Of a stretch of DNA of 64,000 nucleotides, positions 41,550 through 50,627 are shown piece after piece; within the stretch, counting starts at the first letter, position 1, and the number at the start of each line of letters is the position of its first letter. The DNA is taken from contig NZ_JAZHRR010000001.1 in NCBI RefSeq assembly GCF_036924515.1, positions 4,745,001 through 4,809,000 of the forward strand. The letters run 5' to 3'. The notes beneath the pieces are model-generated. The model saw only the letters and a program-made list of their open reading frames with translations. It ran no database searches and had not been told where the DNA came from. The translations under genes and the position numbers were made by a program. The stretch is from Bradyrhizobium sp. AZCC 1610 (GTDB lineage: Bacteria > Pseudomonadota > Alphaproteobacteria > Rhizobiales > Xanthobacteraceae).

Positions 41550-42325
41550 CAGCGCCCCCTGTAGTTCGGCGTCCGCTTTTCGACGAACGCATTCAGCCCT
41601 TCCTGACAATCTTCCGTCGTTGCGACAAGCGCAAAACTCTCGGCCGCATTTTCGACCGACCGGCGGAAATCGGCATCGACCGCCCGCATGAAGGCATCGC
41701 GCCCGATCTTCATGACGATCGGAGATTTGGCGGCGAGCTTGCTCGCGACCGAACGCGCGCGCTCAAGCGCAGTGCCCTTTGGCACCACTTCGCTCAGGAG
41801 CCCCATGCGAAAGGCTGTCCCAGCATCAAAGGGCTCGCCCAGGAAAAGCGGCCCAAACGCCTGGTGCTTGCCGACCAGCCGCGGCAGTTGCACGAAGTGG
41901 ATCGCCGGGATCAGGCCTACATCGATTTCGGGATAGCCGAAGGTACAGGCGTCGCCGGCGATGATCATGTCGCAGGAGATCGCAATCGTCATGCCGCCGG
42001 CTCGCACCGCGCCGTCGACGGCGCCGATGGTCGGCTTGCCCATGCGATACTGGGTATCGTTGAGCGCGAAATACAGCCGTTCGAGGAATTTCTTGGTCTC
42101 AATCCCCGGCTTGCCCCTGACGATATCCAGATCAAGCCCGGCACAAAACACCTTGTGTGCGCTGCCTATGATGACGGCGCGCACCGCTTCGTCGTCCCTC
42201 GCCTTCGAAAGCGCCGCCAGCAGCGCATCGATCAGGTCCATGCTCAGCGCATTGACCGGGGGGCGATCGAGCATGATCTCGGCAATATTGCCTGAGACGG
42301 AATAACGAACGAGATCGGTACTCAT
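41549..42325 (-). CDS. Enoyl-CoA hydratase/isomerase (crotonase family)
   Basis: 258 residues with the crotonase fold: IAEIMLDRPPVNALSMDLID, VIIGSAHKVFCAGLDLDIV (first oxyanion-hole strand), KPTIGAVDGAVRAGGMTIAI (second), and FGYPEIDVGLIP. One of the two glutamates of true hydratases is not evident where I expect it, so isomerase or hydrolase activity is possible. The start overlaps the CoA-transferase stop by 4 bases, placing it in the same operon. Confidence 0.88.
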   Translation of the reverse strand: MSTDLVRYSVSGNIAEIMLDRPPVNALSMDLIDALLAALSKARDDEAVRAVIIGSAHKVFCAGLDLDIVRGKPGIETKKFLERLYFALNDTQYRMGKPTIGAVDGAVRAGGMTIAISCDMIIAGDACTFGYPEIDVGLIPAIHFVQLPRLVGKHQAFGPLFLGEPFDAGTAFRMGLLSEVVPKGTALERARSVASKLAAKSPIVMKIGRDAFMRAVDADFRRSVENAAESFALVATTEDCQEGLNAFVEKRTPNYRGR

Positions 42326-43536
42326 GCCGTGCCTCCCTTGGCCTGACGCACCGCGCCGGCCTTGACCAGATCGTCGATGGCGCCACGCTGGAAACCCGTT
42401 TCCAGCAGCACCTCGTAACTGTCCTGGCCTATATCAGGCGCGGGGCGCAAGTCATCCTCCGAGAAGCTCGCAATGCCCGGCGTCCGCGGCGAGTACACCG
42501 GCCCCACGCCCGGCGTCTGCTGGCAGACCGCGGCTCTTGTCGCCTCAACATGGGCATTGTGCAACCATTCGCCGGGATTGAGGATCCGTTCGGCGATGAG
42601 GTCAGCGGCATGCAGGTGGGCAAGCCAGGCATCCGTCGGCTGCGTCAGAAAAACCTCCCGCAACTGCGGGATCAGCGCGTCCACGGAATCCGCGCGCCGG
42701 GCGAAATCGGCAAAGCGCGGGTCATTGGCGAGGTCGTCGCGGCTGATCGCCGCGCACAGCCGCTTATATTGCGGCTCGTTCACCAGCGTGACCATCATCC
42801 AGCCGTCGGCCGTCTGATACGAGCCCGCCGGAACGTTGAGCGCGCGCGGCGCATCGCCCTCCAGAATATGCTCCGCAATCTTGTGACCGAGCAGTGCGGA
42901 CGTCGATTGGCAAAGATTGACGTCGATCCAGCGCCCGGTGCCGACGGTCGCGCGCGCAAACAGCGTCGTCGCGATGGCCTGGAAGGCATAGACGCCGGTC
43001 ACGACGTCGGAGATCGTGGTGCCGACCCGGTGCGGGGTGCCGTCGTTGCCGACATTGATCGACACCAGGCCGGAGAAGGCCTGTGCAACGGAGTCGGAGC
43101 CCGGCCGCTTCGAATAGGGACCGCTCTGCCCGAAAGCGCTGACCGAAAGATAGATCAGGCCGGGATTGTCGCGCGATAATTCCTCGTAGCCAATCCCCAG
43201 CCGCGCGGCGACGCCCGGCCTAAAGCCTTCGATCAAAACGTCGCAATCTCTCGCCAGCCGTCGGGCAATTGCGATTCCGTCCTTGTGCTTCATGTTAAGA
43301 CAAAGGCTGCGCTTGCCACGGTTATAGACCGCCGACAGCGTGGTGTGGCTTCCATAGGTCGTTCCAAGGAAGCGAGACCAATCCCCTTCGGGCGGCTCGA
43401 CCTTGATCACGTCGGCCCCGTAGATGCCGAGCAGCATCGCGCAATAGGGAGAGGCGATGCCCTGCCCGAAATCCAGCACGCGCAGGCCGCGATACGGCGC
43501 CTCATGCGTCGGCGATATGTTGCGTTCGATGGTCAT
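42322..43536 (-). CDS. CaiB/BaiF family III CoA-transferase
   Basis: 404 residues. Family parts: GLRVLDFGQGIASPYCAMLL, GADVIKVEPPEGDWSR, NRGKRSLCLNMKHKDGIAIA, CDVLIEGFRPGVAARLGIGY, and VTGVYAFQAIATTLFARATV. It probably activates the operon's free acid by CoA transfer. Together with the MaoC hydratase and CitE-like lyase it matches the gene set of itaconate breakdown (CoA-transferase, hydratase, citramalyl-CoA lyase), but other acids fit too. It lies 24 bases downstream of livF. Confidence 0.9.
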   Translation of the reverse strand: MTIERNISPTHEAPYRGLRVLDFGQGIASPYCAMLLGIYGADVIKVEPPEGDWSRFLGTTYGSHTTLSAVYNRGKRSLCLNMKHKDGIAIARRLARDCDVLIEGFRPGVAARLGIGYEELSRDNPGLIYLSVSAFGQSGPYSKRPGSDSVAQAFSGLVSINVGNDGTPHRVGTTISDVVTGVYAFQAIATTLFARATVGTGRWIDVNLCQSTSALLGHKIAEHILEGDAPRALNVPAGSYQTADGWMMVTLVNEPQYKRLCAAISRDDLANDPRFADFARRADSVDALIPQLREVFLTQPTDAWLAHLHAADLIAERILNPGEWLHNAHVEATRAAVCQQTPGVGPVYSPRTPGIASFSEDDLRPAPDIGQDSYEVLLETGFQRGAIDDLVKAGAVRQAKGGTA

Positions 43537-43560
43537 TCCGTCCCCCGGTCGGGCCGAAAG

Positions 43561-44277
43561 CTACAGCGCGAGGTAGCGCTGACGAATGTTATCATTGGCT
43601 TTCAGCTCTTCGATCCCGGATGTGTAGACGATCTGGCCCTTGTCGATAACCGTCGCGTGGCTCGCAAGGCCAAGGCAAAAATGCATGTTCTGCTCGGCGA
43701 TCAGCACTGTCGCGCCGGTGCCGCGAAGTTGCCGCAGCAATTCGCCGATCCGCTGCACGATGATCGGCGCCAGCCCCTCGCTCGGCTCGTCCAGCAGCAG
43801 CAGCGCGGGATTGCCCATCAGCGTGCGCGCAATCGCCAGCATCTGCTGTTCGCCGCCCGATAGCCTTCCTGCGATCCGGTTGCGCAGCGGCTCCAGCAGC
43901 GGAAACACATCATAAATGCGCCGGATCGACCACTCGTCCTCGCCATTTGGCCCCTTCTTGGCGCCGATGACCAGATTGTCCTCGACCGTGTGCTCCTGAA
44001 ATATCTGGCGATCCTCCGGCACGAAACCGAGACCGGCGCGCGCGATGTGATGCGGCTTCAGCCCGGACACTACTTTACCGCGCAAGGTGACTTTGCCGCG
44101 GCGTGCGGGAGCGAGCCCCATGATCGCCTTCATGGTGGTGGACTTGCCGGCGCCGTTGCGCCCGAGCAGCGCCATGGTTTCGCCCTGCCGCACCGACAGG
44201 CCCACGCCGAACAGGATCTGGCTGGTGCCGTAGTAGACATCGAGGTCCTCGACCTGCACGACCGGCTGCGCACTCAT
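43561..44277 (-). CDS. livF: Branched-chain-type ABC transporter ATP-binding protein LivF
   Basis: 238 residues. Walker A is GRNGAGKST, the signature RLSGGEQQMLAIARTLM and Walker B LLLLDEPSEGLAP. The short length and the GEQQML signature are typical of LivF. It pairs with LivG in the cytoplasm to drive the LivH/LivM channel. Its start overlaps the livG stop by 4 bases. Confidence 0.93.
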   Translation of the reverse strand: MSAQPVVQVEDLDVYYGTSQILFGVGLSVRQGETMALLGRNGAGKSTTMKAIMGLAPARRGKVTLRGKVVSGLKPHHIARAGLGFVPEDRQIFQEHTVEDNLVIGAKKGPNGEDEWSIRRIYDVFPLLEPLRNRIAGRLSGGEQQMLAIARTLMGNPALLLLDEPSEGLAPIIVQRIGELLRQLRGTGATVLIAEQNMHFCLGLASHATVIDKGQIVYTSGIEELKANDNIRQRYLAL

Positions 44278-45032
44278 ACCGCGGCTCCGGCATGATGTTC
44301 GGTGCCGAGATAGGCTTCGATGACGGCCTCGTTGCGGCGGATCGCATCCGGCGTGCCGGTTGCAAGAATGCGGCCGTAGCAGAGCACGACAATCTCGGGC
44401 GCGATCTTGAACACGATATCCATGTCGTGCTCGATGAACACCACTGTGATCTTCTGCTTCTCCCAGAGTTCCCTCACCTTGTCGATCATCCGCCAGCGCT
44501 CCTCAGTGCCCATGCCGGCGGTGGGCTCGTCGAGCAGCAGCACCCTGGGATCGAGCACCAGTGCGAGGGCGATATCGAGCAGCTTCTGATCGCCATGCGA
44601 CAGCGTCGCCGCGGTCCGATTGCGCTTGCTGGTCAGCCCCAGCAATTCCATCGCATGCTCGGCGCGGTCGCGGGTTTCGGCCAACGGGAAGCGGCGGTGA
44701 AGCACGCTGGCGCGGCGCTGATCAGCGCAGACGGCGGCAAGCATCGTCTCATGCACCGTGAGTGATGGAAAAATACTTGCGACCTGAAATGCCCGGCCGA
44801 TACCGTGACGCACGATATCGGGCGGCGACCGCCCAGCCATATCGACACCATTGAGCAGGATCTGGCCGGAGTCCGGCCTCAGCGCGCCGGTGATCAGGTT
44901 GAAGAACGTGCTCTTGCCGGCACCGTTGGGGCCGATCACGGCGGTGAGCGAACCGTCGGCGAAGTCGAGCGTGACATTATCCGTCGCCTTGACGCCGCCG
45001 AACGATTTCGAAAGGGAGCGTATCTCCAGCAT
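44274..45032 (-). CDS. livG: Branched-chain-type ABC transporter ATP-binding protein LivG
   Basis: 252 residues from ATG 45032 (MLEIRSLSKSFGGVKATDNV); a longer frame upstream overlaps livM and is not needed. Walker A is GPNGAGKST, followed by the LivG-type FFNLITGALRPDSGQI, the signature TLSHGDQKLLDIALALV and Walker B LLLDEPTAGMG. Start and livM stop are separated by only 2 bases. Confidence 0.92.
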   Translation of the reverse strand: MLEIRSLSKSFGGVKATDNVTLDFADGSLTAVIGPNGAGKSTFFNLITGALRPDSGQILLNGVDMAGRSPPDIVRHGIGRAFQVASIFPSLTVHETMLAAVCADQRRASVLHRRFPLAETRDRAEHAMELLGLTSKRNRTAATLSHGDQKLLDIALALVLDPRVLLLDEPTAGMGTEERWRMIDKVRELWEKQKITVVFIEHDMDIVFKIAPEIVVLCYGRILATGTPDAIRRNEAVIEAYLGTEHHAGAAV

Positions 45033-45034
45033 GG

Positions 45035-46051
45035 CTACTCCCCGGAACCATTGCGGCGTCGCGCATACCACTCGACCACAAAATCCATCAGGCCTTTCCG
45101 CAGGCCGATGGCGAAGAACAGGATCACGATGCCCAGCACGATGCCGTAATATTCGGTCAGTCGCGTCACGGTATCGTTGAGGATCAGGAGCAGCACGGTG
45201 CCGACCATCGGACCGAGGAACGTCGTGACGCCGCCCAGCATGTTGATGAAGATGCCTTCACCCGAGATCGTCCAGTAGGCGAACTCGGGATACGCGCCCG
45301 ACACGAACAGCGCCATGATGATGCCGCCGGTGGAGGCAAACAGTGCCGCCAGCACGAATATCGTGAGTTTTGCGCGCCAGACATCGATACCGATGAAGCT
45401 GGCGCGGATGGCGTTGTCGCGGATCATCCGCAAGGTATAGCCGAACGGCGATTGCGCGATCTGGCGCATCAAGAGAAGTCCGATCACCAGCAGCGCGCAA
45501 CTCGTGATGTACAGATGCACATGGTTCGACAAATCGACGCCGAAAAAGGCCGGGCGCGGAATACCGCCGCGCAAGCCCTGATCGCCACCGGTCAGCGACA
45601 CCCAGGATAGAATCGTACTGTGGATCAGCATCTGGAACGCCAGCGTGACAAAGGCGAAGTAGATCTCCTTCAACCGCACGCAGATCGCGCCGATGACGGT
45701 GGCGATAAGGGTGGTGATAACGAGTGTTGCAACAAACGCGACCGGCACCGGCAGGCCGCTGCGCTGCATGATCAGGCCGAAGCCGTAAGCGCCAAGGCCG
45801 AAGAACATGCCATGTCCGAACGAGACCAAGCCGGTAAAACCCACCAGCAGGTTGAGCGAGGTCGCGAACAGGCCGAACGCCGAGCAACGGATGACAAAGT
45901 CGAGCAGCGCCTTGCTGCCGGTGAGCATCGGAAGGATCGCCAGCACGGCAAAGGCCGCCAACGCGATCAGCACGTCGCGATAGCGCGAGCGCTGCGATTG
46001 GGACTCGATCCGCGGCATCACGGCGGCCTGTTCGGCCTGTAATTCGGTCAT
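45035..46051 (-). CDS. livM: Branched-chain-type ABC permease LivM
   Basis: 338 residues, about nine membrane helices after a charged start. LivM marks: NLLVGFTGLVSFGHGMFFGL, YFAFVTLAFQMLIHS, SPFGYTLRMIRDNAIRASFI and FLGPMVGTVLLLIL. Together with LivH it forms the channel. Overlaps livH by 4 bases. Confidence 0.93.
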   Translation of the reverse strand: MTELQAEQAAVMPRIESQSQRSRYRDVLIALAAFAVLAILPMLTGSKALLDFVIRCSAFGLFATSLNLLVGFTGLVSFGHGMFFGLGAYGFGLIMQRSGLPVPVAFVATLVITTLIATVIGAICVRLKEIYFAFVTLAFQMLIHSTILSWVSLTGGDQGLRGGIPRPAFFGVDLSNHVHLYITSCALLVIGLLLMRQIAQSPFGYTLRMIRDNAIRASFIGIDVWRAKLTIFVLAALFASTGGIIMALFVSGAYPEFAYWTISGEGIFINMLGGVTTFLGPMVGTVLLLILNDTVTRLTEYYGIVLGIVILFFAIGLRKGLMDFVVEWYARRRNGSGE

Positions 46052-46959
46052 GCGACCTCCTTACCGAACAGACCGGTGGGTCTGGACACCAGCACGATCA
46101 CCATGAACAGATACATCAGCCCTTCCGTGAACAGGGGAAAGCCGAGCGATCCGAACGAGCGGATCATGCCGATCAGGATTGCACCGATCAGCGCGCCGAG
46201 GATCGAGCCCATGCCGCCGATCACGGTGACGATGAAGGATTCGATCAGGACCGAAAATCCCATGCCCGGGGTCAGGGACCGCACGGGCGCGGCGAGCGCC
46301 CCGGCAAGGCCCGCCAGCATGCCGCCGAGCGCGAACACGCCGCCATAAATCAATCCGGTGTTGATGCCGAGTGCGGACACCATGCCCGGATTATGCGCGG
46401 CCGCCCGGATCACCTTGCCAATTCTCGTGCGCGCCAGGCCGAGCCCGAGAACCACGGCAGCCACCAGCGCGACGCCGATCAGGAGTAAATAATACGGTGG
46501 CACCACGCCGCCGGCGATGAACAGCGGCGCCACCTGGAACGCCGCCGGCATGCCCATCGACTTGAATTCCGGCCCCCAGATCATCCGTACGACGTCATCG
46601 AAGATCAGCACGAAGGCGTAGCAGACGAGCAATTGCATCAGCACGTCGGAGCCATAGACGCGGCTCATGAACACGCGCTCGAAGATCAGGCCGAGCAAGG
46701 CCGTGCCGGCCGCCCCGCACAGCATCGCCAGCGCAAAACTGCCGGTAAACTGATAGGCCGTCATCGCGAAATAGGCGCCGAACATATAGAAGGCACCGTG
46801 GCTGAAATTGACGACCTTGAGCACGCCGAAGATCAGCGTCAGCCCGACGGCGACGAGAAACAGCAACATGCCGATGATGAAGCCGCTGGTAGTTTGCGTC
46901 ACCAGGCAGGCGGAACTGGCGAGACAACCGGTAAGCGCATCGATATCCAAGGGAAGCAT
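46048..46959 (-). CDS. livH: Branched-chain-type ABC permease LivH
   Basis: 303 residues, about eight helices. LivH marks: LTLIFGVLKVVNFSHGAFYM, TRIGKVIRAAAHNPGMVSAL (cytoplasmic EAA-like loop) and VTVIGGMGSILGALIGAILI. It follows the binding-protein gene after 89 bases containing a stable hairpin. Confidence 0.93.
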   Translation of the reverse strand: MLPLDIDALTGCLASSACLVTQTTSGFIIGMLLFLVAVGLTLIFGVLKVVNFSHGAFYMFGAYFAMTAYQFTGSFALAMLCGAAGTALLGLIFERVFMSRVYGSDVLMQLLVCYAFVLIFDDVVRMIWGPEFKSMGMPAAFQVAPLFIAGGVVPPYYLLLIGVALVAAVVLGLGLARTRIGKVIRAAAHNPGMVSALGINTGLIYGGVFALGGMLAGLAGALAAPVRSLTPGMGFSVLIESFIVTVIGGMGSILGALIGAILIGMIRSFGSLGFPLFTEGLMYLFMVIVLVSRPTGLFGKEVA

Positions 46960-47010
46960 CCATTACAGCGCGCCGGAACGGGCGACGCGCGAAAAACATT
47001 CGGCAGCGAA

Positions 47011-47034
47011 CGGAGGCGGCTTACGCCACCTCCG
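47011..47034 (-). promoter_or_regulatory. Intercistronic hairpin between binding-protein gene and livH
   Basis: CGGAGGCGGC and GCCACCTCCG (9 of 10 pairs) flank a 4-base loop. No U-run follows on the minus strand, so it is more likely an mRNA-stabilising hairpin that keeps the binding-protein message abundant than a full terminator. Confidence 0.45.
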
Positions 47035-47048
47035 CTTCCGCCGATCGA

Positions 47049-48308
47049 TCAGGTATAGCCCTTGCTCTTCTTCCACTCGGCTTCGAGCTCGAAGATCGTC
47101 TTCCAGTCGCCTGCCTGGACCTGCGGCACGTAGGGCTCCTGCGGGATCGTCGTCCCCCAGCCGATCGCATAGCCGACCAGCGTCTGGTCCTCGGCGCGCA
47201 TCGTGACGGTGCCGTCTGCGCCGAACGGCGACTTGATCTTCAGGCCGCGCAGCGCCTCCGCGATCTTCTTGCCGTCGGCTGAATTCGCCTTCTTCGAGGC
47301 TTCCGCCAGCAGCATGATCGCGGTGGCATTCTCCCATGACCAGTTGGTGGGATACTCGTTGTACTTCGCCTTGTACGCATCGCCCCACGCGGCATTCTCC
47401 GGTGTTGCCGGATAGGTCTTGATGTAGCGGTTGCCGGAGTGAATGCCCTTCGGCAGGTTCTTCACGACCGTCAGCGCGGTGTAGTCGGCCATGTTGACCG
47501 CGAACACCTCCATCTGGCTGAACAGCGCGTAGATGTTGGCCTGGTCGATATAGGACGTGAGGTCGCCGCCCCACAGACAGGAATACAGCGCCTGCGGCTT
47601 GGCCTGCAGAATTTTCGTCACCACCTCGGTGTAGTCAGGCTGGAAAAGTTTGGGCCAGGACTCGCTGATGATTTCGGTGTCGGGCGCGAAGCGCTTCAGG
47701 TACGTCACGTATTCGCCGGTGGTGTCGCGGCCATAGGCGTAATCGGGCGAACAGGTCGCCCATCTCTTCAGCCCCTTCGCCTTGGCGATCGCCGCTGCGT
47801 AGCTGCCGCCGACGATGGAGTCATGCACGCCCTGGCGTGCGGTGCGGAACGCGTTGGGAATGTGCTGCTTGGGATCGGCAGTCAGCGCCGAAGTTTCCGA
47901 GTTGGTGTGAAGGCAGAGCACGCCGAGATCGCGCGCCACCTCATGCACCGCGAAAGCGCCCGATGATGCTTCCGCGTCGATCAATATTTCGCATCCGTCG
48001 GTGTTGACGAGTTCGCGGGCGACGCGCGCGGCTTCCTGCGGCTGTCCTTTGGAATCGCGGATCACCATTTCGATCTGGCGTCCGGCCAACCCGCCGGCAG
48101 CATTGACCTTTTCGATTTCCAGCATCACCCCGTTGCGCGACGAGGTTCCGAGCTGCGCCACGCGCCCGGAAAGAATGGTCGGCATGCCGACCTTGATGGT
48201 CTTGGCTTGCGCGCGTGCCACCCAGGGCGTCGCGAATGTTACGGCCCCGGCGCCCATCATCGCCAACGTCGTACGTCGGCTTACGCCCGGTTTGCGGGTC
48301 CTCGTCAT
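47049..48308 (-). CDS. Periplasmic binding protein of Liv-type ABC importer, Tat signal
   Basis: About 419 residues from ATG 48308 with a GAGGGAAG ribosome binding site. The twin-arginine signal SRRTTLAMMGAGAVTFATP is followed by the mature start AQAKTIKVGMPTILSGRVAQ. The body has the Leu/Ile/Val-binding fold (NAAGGLAGRQIEMVIRD, FQPDYTEVVTKILQAKPQAL). This subfamily is usually fed with aromatic or other carboxylates rather than amino acids. It is the first gene of the minus-strand operon, divergent from the acyl-CoA synthetase. Confidence 0.92.
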   Translation of the reverse strand: MTRTRKPGVSRRTTLAMMGAGAVTFATPWVARAQAKTIKVGMPTILSGRVAQLGTSSRNGVMLEIEKVNAAGGLAGRQIEMVIRDSKGQPQEAARVARELVNTDGCEILIDAEASSGAFAVHEVARDLGVLCLHTNSETSALTADPKQHIPNAFRTARQGVHDSIVGGSYAAAIAKAKGLKRWATCSPDYAYGRDTTGEYVTYLKRFAPDTEIISESWPKLFQPDYTEVVTKILQAKPQALYSCLWGGDLTSYIDQANIYALFSQMEVFAVNMADYTALTVVKNLPKGIHSGNRYIKTYPATPENAAWGDAYKAKYNEYPTNWSWENATAIMLLAEASKKANSADGKKIAEALRGLKIKSPFGADGTVTMRAEDQTLVGYAIGWGTTIPQEPYVPQVQAGDWKTIFELEAEWKKSKGYT

Positions 48309-48413
48309 TGCTTCCTCCCTGTGGGGTTTGCGTTCCCAAATCCCTGCCGGAGGTCGTGTCGCCTCCATGCAGGCTGAGAATTTCAGAGCAAGGGGGGTGA
48401 CGTCAAGCCAAAG

Positions 48414-48436
48414 ATGAATTACGAGTCATAATTCAT
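48414..48436. promoter_or_regulatory. Palindrome, TetR operator candidate
   Basis: ATGAATTA and TAATTCAT form a perfect 8-base-arm inverted repeat with 7 bases between. It lies in the 169-base gap between the divergent binding-protein gene and the acyl-CoA synthetase gene; the TetR gene is second in the latter operon. Size and spacing fit a TetR dimer site that could control both directions. Confidence 0.65.
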
Positions 48437-48477
48437 ATATGGAGAGACGAGGCCGGAAACCGGCTTTTTGGGCGATA

Positions 48478-49974
48478 ATGATCAATCTATCCAGCTTCAT
48501 CGCATTTCACGCCCGGCGGACGCCGGATCGCTGTGCGCTGAAATACCGCGGCGAGGACGTCTCCTATGCCGCGCTCGACGTCCGTATCCGCCGGGTCGGC
48601 GGATGGCTCGCCTCACGCGGAATAGGCCCGGGCGACGTCGTCGCGGTGCTGATGAAGAACAGCACGGCGTTCCTCGAACTGGTATTTGCGACCAGCCACA
48701 TCGGCGCGGTGTTTCTGCCGATCAACTATCGGCTCTCCGCCGATGAAGTCGGCTACATCGTCGGCAATTCAGGCGCGCGCCTCCTGATTGCGGATGACGA
48801 GCTTGCAGGCATCGCAACCGGCGGTGCGCCAGTGGTGCTGCTCGACGAAGGCACCCAATCCGACGCGACGCGCCTTGCGCCTGATATCGCGCCTGCCCCG
48901 GTGCATGTCAGGCAACCGCGTGACCTGATGCGGCTGATGTACACCTCAGGCACCACCGACCGCCCTAAGGGCGTGATGCTCACTTATGAGAACCTGTACT
49001 GGAAGTCGGCCGACCAGACGCTCGCGCTCGGATTGAACGCGGACACGCGCTTGCTGGTGGTCGGTCCGCTCTATCATGTCGGTGCGCTCGATCTGCCGGG
49101 GATCGCGGTGCTCTGGCACGGCGGCATGCTTTCCATCCACCGCAACTTCGAGCCCGAGCAGGCGCTCGCCGCCATCGAAGCGGAGAAACTCAACGCCGCC
49201 TGGTTCGCACCCGTCATGACGACCGCAATCCTCACCTGCCCGGCCCGCGACCGCTACGATGTCTCCAGCCTGCGCTGGGCCATCGGCGGCGGCGAGAAAA
49301 CGCCGGAAGTGCGCATCCGCGCCTTCTCCGACTACTTCAAGAACGCCCGCTACATCGACGCCTATGGGCTGACGGAAAGCTGCGGCGGCGACACCTTCAT
49401 GGAAGCCGGACGCGAAATCGAGAAGATCGGTTCGACCGGCCGTGCCATCGCCCATGTCGAAATCGAAATCCGTGACGATGCCGGCAACAGACTGCCGTCT
49501 GGCGAGAACGGCGAAATCTGCCTGCGCGGGCCCAAGGTAACGCAAGGCTACTGGAAGGATCCCGAAAAGACCGCGGCTGCGTTCTTCGGTGACTGGTTTC
49601 GTACCGGAGACGTCGGCTATCTCGATGAGGACGGCTTTCTCTACCTGACCGATCGCAAGAAGGACATGATCATTTCCGGCGGCGAGAATATCGCCTCCTC
49701 CGAAGTGGAGCGCGTCATCTACGAACTGCCGCAGGTGCGCGAAGTCGCCGTCATCGGCCTACCCGACGAGCTCTGGGGCGAAAAGCCGGTGGCGGTCGTG
49801 GTGCTGGGCGACGGCGCCACGCTGGAATTGTCCGCTGTTGCCGATCACTGCCGCGCGCGCCTCGCCGGCTTCAAGGTGCCAAAGCAGCTCATCATCCGCG
49901 ACAGCCTGCCGCGCAACCCTTCCGGAAAAGTCCTCAAGCGCGTGCTGCGCACCGAACTGGAATCCCACGCATGA
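48478..49974 (+). CDS. Acyl-CoA synthetase (AMP-forming)
   Basis: 498 residues from ATG 48478 (MINLSSFIAFHARRTPDRCA); an ATG at 48439 would add an unlikely arginine-rich tail and lies next to the palindrome. AMP-binding motifs: LMYTSGTTDRPKGVMLTY near 153-170, DAYGLTESCGGDT, WFRTGDVGYLDEDGFLYLTD and the C-terminal lysine in RNPSGKVLKRVL. It joins a carboxylic acid to CoA through an acyl-adenylate. The size suits medium-chain or aromatic acids. First gene of the plus-strand operon. Confidence 0.92.
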   Translation: MINLSSFIAFHARRTPDRCALKYRGEDVSYAALDVRIRRVGGWLASRGIGPGDVVAVLMKNSTAFLELVFATSHIGAVFLPINYRLSADEVGYIVGNSGARLLIADDELAGIATGGAPVVLLDEGTQSDATRLAPDIAPAPVHVRQPRDLMRLMYTSGTTDRPKGVMLTYENLYWKSADQTLALGLNADTRLLVVGPLYHVGALDLPGIAVLWHGGMLSIHRNFEPEQALAAIEAEKLNAAWFAPVMTTAILTCPARDRYDVSSLRWAIGGGEKTPEVRIRAFSDYFKNARYIDAYGLTESCGGDTFMEAGREIEKIGSTGRAIAHVEIEIRDDAGNRLPSGENGEICLRGPKVTQGYWKDPEKTAAAFFGDWFRTGDVGYLDEDGFLYLTDRKKDMIISGGENIASSEVERVIYELPQVREVAVIGLPDELWGEKPVAVVVLGDGATLELSAVADHCRARLAGFKVPKQLIIRDSLPRNPSGKVLKRVLRTELESHA

Positions 49975-50627
49975 CGCAATCATCGCAAGCCGCATCCGGC
50001 AAAGTGACAAAACTCAACCGTGTCGAGCGCAACGCCTGGACCAAGCGAAAGATATTTGACGCCGCCACCAAGGTGGTCGGCAAACACGGTTACGCCGAGG
50101 CTTCCGTCGCCCGCATCACCGAGGAAGCCGGCGTCGCCCAGGGAACGTTCTACAATCACTTCGAGAACCGCCAGGAACTGCTCGATCAATTGCTGCCGAA
50201 GATCGGCATCGACATGGTTCATTTCATCCGCGAGCGCACCGGCACGGCGGAGGCGGCCAGGCAGGAGATCGAGCGCTTCAGCGCGTTCTTCGATTTCATC
50301 CGAGAGGTGCCGGAATTTTTGCGTATCCTCAACGAGGCCGAATATTTCGCACCGATCGGCTACCAGAAGCATCTCGACAATATGTCCACGGCATACGTTC
50401 GGATTCTGAAGCGCGCGCGCCTGGCCGGCGCGATCCTCGATTATAGCGACGAGGAATTCGAGGCCATCGTCCACATGCTGATGGGCGCGCGCGGCTATCT
50501 CAGCCGACGCTACTCCTATTCAGGCGGCGCGGTCACGGCCGTACCCGATCACGTCATCTCCGCCTATCAGAAGCTGGTGACGCGCGGCCTGTTCACACCG
50601 GAAAAAGGCAATAACCATGACCGCTGA
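49971..50627 (+). CDS. TetR-family transcriptional regulator
   Basis: 218 residues, overlapping the synthetase stop by 4 bases (ATGA). The DNA-binding part is IFDAATKVVGKHGYAEASVA followed by ITEEAGVAQGTFYNHFENRQ. The C-terminal ligand domain has no family I recognise (FFDFIREVPEFLRILNEAEY). Being inside the operon next to a palindromic site suggests local control, with a CoA ester or the free acid as inducer. Confidence 0.92.
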   Translation: MTQSSQAASGKVTKLNRVERNAWTKRKIFDAATKVVGKHGYAEASVARITEEAGVAQGTFYNHFENRQELLDQLLPKIGIDMVHFIRERTGTAEAARQEIERFSAFFDFIREVPEFLRILNEAEYFAPIGYQKHLDNMSTAYVRILKRARLAGAILDYSDEEFEAIVHMLMGARGYLSRRYSYSGGAVTAVPDHVISAYQKLVTRGLFTPEKGNNHDR

